From Halocaridina rubra (lineage: Eukaryota; Arthropoda; Malacostraca; Decapoda; Atyidae): DNA of 64,000 nucleotides. The DNA is taken from contig JAXCGZ010019223.1 in NCBI GenBank assembly GCA_037179515.1, positions 12,501 through 76,500 on the forward strand, written 5' to 3'. Below are positions 53,255-61,665 of this stretch, piece after piece. The notes below the pieces were generated by a model. That model was not told the DNA's origin. It ran no database searches and worked only from the letters and a program-made list of their open reading frames with translations. Numbering within the stretch: the stretch's first letter is position 1; each line of letters opens with the position of its first letter. A program made the translations under genes and the position numbers.

Positions 53255-53279
53255 CGGTCGGGGTAAAAAATGATTCATG

Positions 53280-53283
53280 TTTT
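53280..53283 (+). terminator. Candidate Pol III terminator (TTTT) in the exemplar copy
   Basis: The TTTT of ATGTTTTCAC begins 15 nt after the tRNA-like 3' end and is the first T4 run downstream of the boxes on the sense strand. Together with a start near the 5' end of the tRNA-like part it would give an RNA of about 90 nt. The next T4 is just before the following tRNA-like copy (CCTTTTAACC). T4 is a minimal terminator, so efficiency is uncertain. Confidence 0.5.
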
Positions 53284-53298
53284 CACATATGTAATGTG
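53284..53298. other. Spacer inverted repeat 1 in the exemplar unit
   Basis: CACAT and ATGTG form a perfect 5-bp inverted repeat around ATGTA, with the NdeI-like palindrome ACATATGT overlapping it. It recurs in most units. Known variants (CACATTTGTAATG, CATATATGTAATG, AAATATGTAATG) alter one arm or the loop. Confidence 0.6.
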
Positions 53299-53399
53299 CT
53301 TATTTGATAATTTCATGGCCCGAATGAGATTGGGATTTGAATTAAATGCTAAAATGAAGCCACGAGTGAGGTTGGGGAATCTGTAATATGAACATAGTG

Positions 53400-53416
53400 G
53401 CATTCAGTTAGAATGC
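53400..53416. other. Spacer inverted repeat 2 in the exemplar unit
   Basis: GCATTC and GAATGC form a perfect 6-bp inverted repeat with loop AGTTA. Many variants keep it or change it to a wobble pair (GAATGT, GTATTC). Some break it (GGCAATCAG, GGCATTAAG). Confidence 0.65.
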
Positions 53417-53429
53417 GTTCATTCCTAAG

Positions 53430-53449
53430 TATAGCAGATATAAGCTATA
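53430..53449. other. Spacer inverted repeat 3 in the exemplar unit
   Basis: TATAGC and GCTATA form a perfect 6-bp inverted repeat with loop AGATATAA. It lies 14 bp after the second inverted repeat, so the spacer carries a pair of adjacent potential stem-loops upstream of the next tRNA-like copy. Variants TATGGC (wobble) and the shortened loop AGATAA keep the stem; AATCTATA and AAACTATA break it. Confidence 0.65.
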
Positions 53450-54559
53450 AGGTTGGATTCCTTTTAACCTTCTGTGGTGTAGTGGTAGCGCCTTGACTTA
53501 GTAATCATAAGTCCTAGGTTCGAGACCCGGTCGGGGTAAAAAATGATTCATGTTTTCACATATGTAATGTGCTAATTTGATAATTTCATGGCCCGAATGA
53601 GATTGGGATTTGAATTAAATGCTAAAATGAAGCCACGAGTGAGGTTGGGGAATCTGTAATATGAACATAGTGGCATTCAGTTAGAATGCGTTCATTCCTA
53701 AGTATAGCAGATATAAGCTATAAGGTTGGATTCCTTTTAACCTTCTGTGGTGTAGTGGTAGCGCCTTGACTTAGTAATCATAAGTCCTAGGTTCGAGTCC
53801 CAGTCGGGGTAAAATATGATTCATGTTTTCACATATGTAATGTGCTTATTTGATCATTTCATGGCCCAAATGAGATTGGGATTTGAATTAAATGCTAAAA
53901 TGAAGCCACGAGTGAGGTTGGGGAATCTGTAATATGAACATAGTGGCATTCAGTTAGAATGTGTTCATTCCTAAGTATAGCAGATATAAGCTATAAGGTT
54001 GGATTCCTTTTAACCTTCTGTGGTGTAGTGGTAGCGCCTTGACTTAGTAATCATAAGTCCTAGGTTTGAGACCCTTTCGGGGTAAAAAATGATTCATGAT
54101 TTCACATATGTAATGTGCTAATTTGATAATTTTATGGCCCGAATGAGATTGGGATTTGAATTTAATGCTAAAATGAAGCCACGAGTGAGGTTGGGGAATC
54201 TGTAATATGAACATAGTGGCATTCAGTTAGAATGCGTTCATTCCTAAGTATAGCATATATAAGCTATAAGGTTGGATTCCTTTTAACCTTCTGTGGTGTA
54301 GTAGTAGCGCCTTGACTTAGTAATCATAAGTCCTAGGTTCGAGTCCCGGTTGGGGTAAAAAATGAAATTCATGTTTTCACATATGTAATGTGCTTATTTG
54401 ATAATTTCATGGCCCGAATGAGATTGGGATTTGAATTAAATGCTAAAATGAAGCCACGAGTGAGGTTGGGGAATCTGTAATATGAACATAGTGGCATTCA
54501 GTTAGAATGCGTTCATTCCTAAGTATAGCAGATATAAGCTATAAGGTTGGATTCCTTTT

Positions 54560-57500
54560 AACCTTCTGTGGTGCAGTGGTATGCCTTGACTTAGTAATCA
54601 TAAGTCCTAGGTTCGAGTCCCAGTCGGGGTAAAAAATGATTCATGTTGTCACATATGTAATGTGCTTATTTGATCATTTCATGGCCCAAATGAGATTGGG
54701 ATTTGAATTAAATGCTAAAATGAAGCCACGAGTGAGGTTGGGGAATCTGTAGTATGAACATAGTGGCATTCAGTTAGAATGCGTTCATTCCTAAGTATAG
54801 CAGATATAAGCTATAAGGTTGGATTCCTTTTAACCTTCTGTGGTGTATTGGTAGCGTCTTGACTTAGCAATCATAAGTCCTAGTTTCGAGACCCGGTCGG
54901 GGTAAAAAAAAAAAAATTTATATTTTCACATATGTAATGTGCTTCTTTGAAAATTTCATGGCCCGAATGAGAGTGGGATTTGAATTAAATGCAAAAATGA
55001 AGCCACGAGTGAGGTTGGGGAATCTGTAATATGAACATAGTGGCATTCAGTTAGAATGCGTTTATTCCTAAGTATAGCAGATATAATCTATAAGGTTGGA
55101 TTCCTTTTAACCTTCTGTGGTGTAGTGGTAGCGCCTTGACTTAGTAATCATAAGTCCTAGGTTCGAGTCCCGGTCGGGGTAAAAAATGATTCATGTTTTC
55201 ATATATGTAATGTGCTTATTTGATAATTTCATGACCCTAATGAGATTGGGATTTGAATTAAATGCTAAAATGAAGCCACGAGTGAGATTGGGGAATCTGT
55301 AATATGAGCATTGTGGCATTCAGTTAGAATGCATTCCTTCCTAAGTATAGCAGATATAAGCTATAAGTTTGGATTCATTTTAACCTTCTGTGGTGTAGTG
55401 GTAGCGCCTTGACTTAGTAATCATAAGTCCTAGGTTCGAGTCCTTGTTGGGGTAAAAAATGATTCATGTTTTCAAATATGTAATGTGCTTATTTGATAAT
55501 TTCATGGCCCGAATGAGATTGGGATTTGAATTAAATGCTAAAATGAAGCCACGAGTGAGGTTGGGGAATCTGTAATATGAACATAGTGGCATTCAGTTAG
55601 AATGCGTTCATTCCTAAATATAGCAGATATATGCTATAAGGTTGGATTCCTTTTAACCTTCTGTGGTGCATTGGTAGCGCCTTGACTTAGTAATCATAAG
55701 TCCTAGGTTCGAGTCCCGGTTGGGGTAAAAAAAAAAATCATGTTTTCACATATGTAATGTGCTTATTTGATAATTTCATGGCCCGAATGAGATTGGGATT
55801 TGAATTAAATGCTAAAATGAAGCCACGAGTGAGGTTGGGGAATCTGTAATATGAACATAGTGGCATTCAGTTAGAATGCGTTTATTCCTAAGTATAGCAG
55901 ATATAAGCTATAAGGTTTAATTCCTTTTAACCTTCTGTGGTGCAGTGGTATGCCTTGACTTAGTAATCATAAGTCCTAGGTTCGAGTCCCAGTCGGGGTA
56001 AAATATGATTCATGTTTTCACATATGTAATGTGCTTATTTGATCATTTCATGGCCCAAATGAGATTGGGATTTGAATTAAATGCTAAAATGAAGCCACGA
56101 GTGAGGTTGGGGAATCTGTAATATGAACATAGTGGCATTCAGTTAGAATGTGTTCATTCCTAAGTATAGCAGATATAAGCTATAAGGTTGGATTCCTTTT
56201 AACCTTCTGTGGTGTAGTGGTAGCGCCTTGACTTAGTAATCATAAGTCCTAGGTTTGAGACCCTTTCGGGGTAAAAAATGATTCATGAATTCACATATGT
56301 AATGTGCTAATTTGATAATTTTATGGCCCGAATGAGATTGGGATTTGAATTAAATGCTAAAATGAAGCCACGAGTGTGGTTGGGGAATCTGTAATATGAA
56401 CATAGTGGCATTCAGTTAGAATGCGTTCATTCCTAAGTATAGCAGATATAAGCTATAAGGTTGGATTCCTTTTAACCTTCTGTGGTGTAGTAGTAGCGCC
56501 TTGACTTAGTAATCATAAGTCCTAGGTTCGAGTCCCTATCGGGGTAAAGAAAAAATGATTCATGTTTTCACATATGTAATGTGCTTATTTGATAATTTCA
56601 TGGCCCGAATGAGATTGGGATTTGATTTAAATGCTAAAATGAAGCCACAAGGGAGGTTGGGGAAACTGTAATATGAACATAGTGGCATTCAGTTAGAATG
56701 CGTTCATTCCTAAGTATAGCAGATAAGCTATAATGTTTGATTCCTTTTAACCTTCTGGGGTGTAGTGGTAGCGCCTTGACTTAGTAATCATAAGTCCTAG
56801 GTTCGAGTCCCGGTCGGGGTAAAAAATGATTCATGTTTTCACATATGTAATGTGCTTATTTGATAATTTCATGGCCCGAATGAGATTGGGATTTGAATTA
56901 AATGCTAAAATGAAGCCACGAATGAAGTTGGGGAATCTGTAATATGAATATAGTGGCATTCAGTTAGAATGCGTTTACTCCTAAGTATGGCAGATATAAG
57001 CTATAAGGTTGGATTCCATTTAACCTTCTGTAGTGTAGTGGTAGCGAATTGACTTAGTAATCATAAGTCCTAGGCTCGAGTCCCGGTCGGGGTAAAAAGT
57101 AATTCATGTTGTCACATATGTAATGTGCTTATTTGATAATTTCATGGCCCGAATGAGATTGGGATTTGAATTAAATGCTAAAATGAAGCCACGAGTGAGT
57201 TTGGGGATTCTGTAATATGAACATAGTGGCATTCAGTTAGAATGTGTTCATTCCTAAGTATAGCAGATATAAGCTATAATGTTTGATTCCTTTTAACCTT
57301 CTGTGGTGTAGTGGTAGCGCCTTGACTTAGTAATCATAAGTCCTAGGTTCAAGTCCCGGTCAGGGTAAAATATGATTCATGTTTTCACATATGTAATGTG
57401 CTTATTTGATAATTTCATGGCCCGAATGAGATTGGGATTTGAATTAAATGCAAAAATGAAGCCACGAGTGAGGTTGGGGAATCTGTAATATGAACATAGT

Positions 57501-58386
57501 GGCATTCAATTAGAATGCGTTCATTCCTCTGTATAGCAGATATAAGCTATAAGGTTGGATTCCTTTTAACCTTCTGTGGTGTAGTGGTAGCGCCTTGACT
57601 TAGTAATCATAAGTACTAGGTTCAAGTCCAGGTCTGGGTAAAAAATAACTCAAGTTTTCACATATGTAATGTGCTTATTTGATCATTTTATGGCCCGAAT
57701 GAGATTGGGAATTGAATTAAATGCTAAAATGAAGCCACGAGTGAGGTTGGGGAATCTGTAATATGAACATAGTGGCATTCAGTTAGAATGCGTTTATTCC
57801 TAAGAATAGCAGATATAAACTATAAGGTTGGATTCCTTTTAACCTTCTGTGGTGTAGTGATAGCGCCTTGACTTAGTAATCATAAGTCCTAGGTTCGATT
57901 CCCAGTCGGGGTAAAAAATGATTCATGTTTTCTTATATGTAATGTGCTTATTTGATAATTTCATGGCCAGAATGAGATTGGGATTTGAATTAAATGCTAA
58001 AATGAAGCCAAGAGTGAGGTTGGGGAATCAGTAATATGAACATAGTGGCATTCAGTTAGAATGTATTCCTTCCTAAGAATAGCAGATATAAACTATAAGT
58101 TTGGATTCATTTTAACCTTCTGTGGTGTAGTGGTAGCGCCTTGACTTAGTAATCATAAGTCCTAGGTTCGAGTCCTTGTCGGGGTAAAAAATGATTCATG
58201 TTTTCAAATATGTAATGTGCTTATTTGATAATGTCATGGCCCGAATGAGGTTGGGATTTGAATTAAATGCTAAAATGAAGCCACGAGTGAGGTTGGGGAA
58301 TCTGTAATATGAACATTGTGGTATTCAGTTAGAATGCGTTCATTCCTAAATATAGCAGATATAAGCTATAAGGTTGGATTCCTTTT
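54560..58386 (+). repeat. Right-arm higher-order repeat D, copy 3 (14 monomers, 3827 bp)
   Basis: tRNA-like copies start at 54560, 54832, 55109, 55382, 55655, 55929, 56201, 56474, 56749, 57022, 57295, 57568, 57841 and 58114. The core follows copy 2 at an offset of 4648-4649 bp and looks nearly identical by eye, including the CATGAATTCAC mark near 56287. Together with the three preceding monomers (53739, 54012, 54285), matched by 49092, 49365 and 49638, the duplicated stretch is 11 monomers long. After 56474 the order changes and a GGGGTGTAGTGG monomer (56749) is present. Confidence 0.87.
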
Positions 58387-61300
58387 AACCTTCTGTGGTG
58401 CAGTGGTATGCCTTGACTTAGTAATCATAAGTCCTAGGTTCGAGTCCCAGTCGGGGTAAAAAATGATTCATGTTTTCACATATGTAATGTGCTTATTTGA
58501 TCATTTCATGGCCCAAATGAGATTGGAATTTGAATTAAATGCTAAAATGAAGCCACGAGTGAGGTTGGGGAATCTGTAGTATGAACATAGTGGCATTCAG
58601 TTAGAATGCGTTCATTCCTAAGTATAGCAGATATAAGCTATAAGGTTGGATTCCTTTTAACCTTCTGTGGTGTATTGGTAGCGTCTTGACTTAGCAATCA
58701 TAAGTCCTAGTTTCGAGACCCGGTCGGGGTAAAAAAAAAAAGATTCATATTTTCACATATGTAATGTGCTTCTTTGAAAATTTCCTGGCCCGAATGAGAG
58801 TGGGATTTGAATTAAATGCAAAAATGAAGCCACGAGTGAGGTTGGGGAATCTGTAATATGAACATAGTGGCATTCAGTTAGAATGCGTTCATTCCTAAAT
58901 ATAGCAGATATATGCTATAAGGTTGGATTGCTTTTAACCTTCTGTGGTGTATTGGTAGCGCCTTGACTTAGTAATCATAAGTCCTAGGTTCGAGTCCCGG
59001 TTGGGGTAAAAAAAAAAATCATGTTTTCACATATGTAATGTGCTTATTTGATAATTTCATGGCCTGAATGAGATTGGGATTTGAATTAAATGCTAAAATG
59101 AAGCCACGAGTGAGATTGGGGAATCTGTAATATGAGCATAGTGGCATTCAGTTAGAATGCATTCCTTCCTAAGCATAGCATATATAAGCTATAAGTTTGG
59201 ATTCATTTTAACCTTCTGTGGTGTAGTGGTAGCGCCTTGACTTAGTAATCATAAGTCCTAGGTTCGAGTCCTTGTTGGGGTAAAAAATGATTCATGTTTT
59301 CAAATATGTAATGTGCTTATTTGATCATTTCATGGCCCGAATGAGATTGGGATTTGAATTAAATGCTAAAATGAAGCCACGAGTGAGGTTGGGGAATCTG
59401 TAATATGAACATAGTGGCATTCAGTTAGAATGCATTCATTCCTAAATATAGCAGATATATGCTATAAGGTTGGATTCCTTTTAACCTTCTGTGGTGTATT
59501 GGTTGCGCCTTGACTTAGTAATCATAAGTCCTAGGTTCGAGTCCCGGTTGGGGTAAAAAAAAAAATCATGTTTTCACATATGTAATGTGCTTATTTGATA
59601 ATTTCATGGCCTGAATGAGATTGGGATTTGAATTAAATGCTAAAATGAAGCCACGAGTGAGGTTGGGGAATCTCTAATATGAACATAGTGGCATTCAGTT
59701 AGAATGCGTTCATTTCTAAGTATAGCAGATATAAGCTATAAGGTTTAATTCCTTTTAACCTTCTGTGGTGCAGTGGTATGCCTTGACTTAGTAATCATAA
59801 GTCCTAGGTTCGAGTCCCAGTCGGGGTAAAATATGATTCATGTTCTCACATATGTAATGTGCTTATTTGATCATTTCATGGCCCAAATGAGATTGGGATT
59901 TGAATTAAATGCTAAAATGAAGCCACGAGTGAGGTTGGGGAATCTGTAATATGAACATAGTGGCATTCAGTTAGAATGTGTTCATTCCTAAGTATAGCAG
60001 ATATAAGCTATAAGGTTGGATTCCTTTTAACCTTCTGTGGTGTAGTGGTAGCGCCTTGACTTAGTAATCATAAGTCCTAGGTTTGAGACCCTTTCGGGGT
60101 AAAAAATGATTCATGATTTCACATATGTAATGTGCTAATTTGATAATTTTATGGCCCGAATGAGATTGGGATTTGAATTAAATGCTAAAATGAAGCCACG
60201 AGTGAGGTTGGGGAATCTGTAAAATGAACATAGTGGCATTCAGTTAGAATGCGTTCATTCCTAAGTATAGCAGATATAAGCTATAAGGTTGGATTCCTTT
60301 TAACCTTCTGTGGTGTAGTAGTAGCGCCTTGACTTAGTAATCATAAATCCTAGGTTCGAGTCCCGGTCGGGGTAAAGAAAAAATGATTCATGTTTTCACA
60401 TATGTAATGTGCTTATTTGATAATTTCATGGCCCGAATGAGATTGGGATTTGATTTAAATGCTAAAATGAAGCCACGAGTGAGGTTGGGGAAACTGTAAT
60501 ATGAACATAGTGGCATTCAGTTAGAATGCGTTCATTCCTAAGTATAGCAGATAAGCTATAATGTTTGATTCCTTTTAACCTTCTGGGGTGTAGTGGTAGC
60601 GTCTTGACTTAGTAATCATAAGTCCTAGGTTCGAGTCCCGGTCGGGGTAAAAAATGATTCATCCTTTCACATATGTAATGTGCTTATTTGATAATTTCAT
60701 GACCCGAATGAGATTGGGATTTGAATTAAATGCTAAAATGAAGCCACAAGTGAGGTTTGGGAATATGTAATATGAACATAGTGGCATTCAGTTAGAATGC
60801 GTTCATTCCTAAGTATAGCAGATAAGCTATAATGTTTGATTCCTTTTAACCTTCTGGGGTGTAGTGGTAGCGTCTTGACTTAGTAATCATAAGTCCTAGG
60901 TTCGAGTCCCGGTCGGGGTAAAAAATGATTCATGTTTTCACATATGTAATGTGCTTATTTGATAATTTCATGGCCCGAATGAGATTGGGATTTGAATTAA
61001 ATGCTAAAATGAAGCCACGAATGAAGTTGGGGAATCTGTAATATGAATATAGTGGCATTCAGTTAGAATGCGTTTACTCCTAAGTATGGCAGATATAAGC
61101 TATAAGGTTGGATTCCATTTAACCTTCTGTAGTGTAGTGGTAGCGAATTGACTTAGTAATCATAAGTCCTAGGCTCGAGTCCCGGTCGGGGTAAAAAGTG
61201 ATTCATGTTTTCACATATGTAATGTACTTATTTGATAATTTCATGGCCCGAATGAGATTGGGATTTGAATTAAATGCTAAAATGAAGCCACGAGTGAGTT

Positions 61301-61665
61301 TGGGGATTCTGTAATATGAACATAGTGGCATTCAATTAGAATGCGTTCATTCCTCTGTATAGCAGATATAAGCTATAAGGTTGGATTCCTTTTAACCTTC
61401 TGTGGTGTAGTGGTATGCCTTGACTTAGTAATCATAAGTACTAGGTTCAAGTCCAGGTCTGGGTAAAAAATAACTCAAGTTTTCACATATGTAATGTGCT
61501 TATTTGATAATTTCATGGCCCGAATGAGATTGGGATTTGAATTAAATGCTAAAATGAAGCCACGAGTGAGGTTGGGGAATCTGTAATATGAACATAGTGG
61601 CATTCAGTTAGAATGCGTTCATTCCTAAGTATAGCAGATATAAGCTATAAGGTTGGATTCCTTTT
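58387..61665 (+). repeat. Right-arm higher-order repeat D, copy 4 (partial order)
   Basis: tRNA-like copies start at 58387, 58659, 58936, 59210, 59483, 59757, 60029, 60302, 60577, 60848, 61121 and 61394. The core lies at an offset of 3827-3828 bp from copy 3. The third monomer (58936) is replaced by a GTATTGG type with CGGTTGGGG. Positions 57841-60847 as a whole match 44165-47451 at an offset of 13.4-13.7 kb. The monomers at 60577 and 60848 are near-copies of each other (AGATAAGC upstream, GGGGTGTAGTGG, GCGTCTTGAC), a local single-unit duplication. Confidence 0.8.

Larger units (their letters stand above)
53193..53265 (+). pseudogene. Exemplar tRNA-like segment (consensus copy)
   Basis: A 73-nt segment that matches the consensus of the array. 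Taking the A box as tRNA positions 8-19, the 5' acceptor strand is CCTTCTG, the D stem GTGT/GCGC pairs with two G-T wobbles, the T loop is TTCGAGT, the T stem CTAGG/CCCGG has one mismatch, and the 3' acceptor strand is TCGGGGT plus A. The acceptor stem pairs poorly; shifting by one base gives ACCTT/GGGGT with two wobbles. The anticodon arm does not form five pairs. A bulged CTTGA/TC..AAG alternative leaves loop CTTAGTAA. If the loop is read as TTAGTAA, the anticodon would be AGT (Thr), which is tentative. No CCA is encoded. This looks like a decayed tRNA, the kind of source that gives rise to SINEs and tRNA-derived satellites. Confidence 0.8.
49912..54559 (+). repeat. Right-arm higher-order repeat D, copy 2 (17 monomers, 4648 bp)
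   Basis: tRNA-like copies start at 49912, 50184, 50461, 50734, 51007, 51280, 51552, 51825, 52098, 52371, 52647, 52920, 53193, 53466, 53739, 54012 and 54285. The eight-monomer core matches copy 1 at an offset of 4925-4927 bp. The monomer at 51552 is followed by CATGAATTCAC (an EcoRI site), which recurs 4649 bp later. The stretch 52647-53738 consists of near-consensus monomers. Confidence 0.87.

Noticed and set aside
53244..53264. CENP-B box in the TTCG...CGGG part of the tRNA-like segment
   Set aside because: The core TTCG and CGGG are present, but 9 nt separate them instead of the 7 in the CENP-B motif and the central conserved A is missing. The resemblance follows from the B box and acceptor strand.
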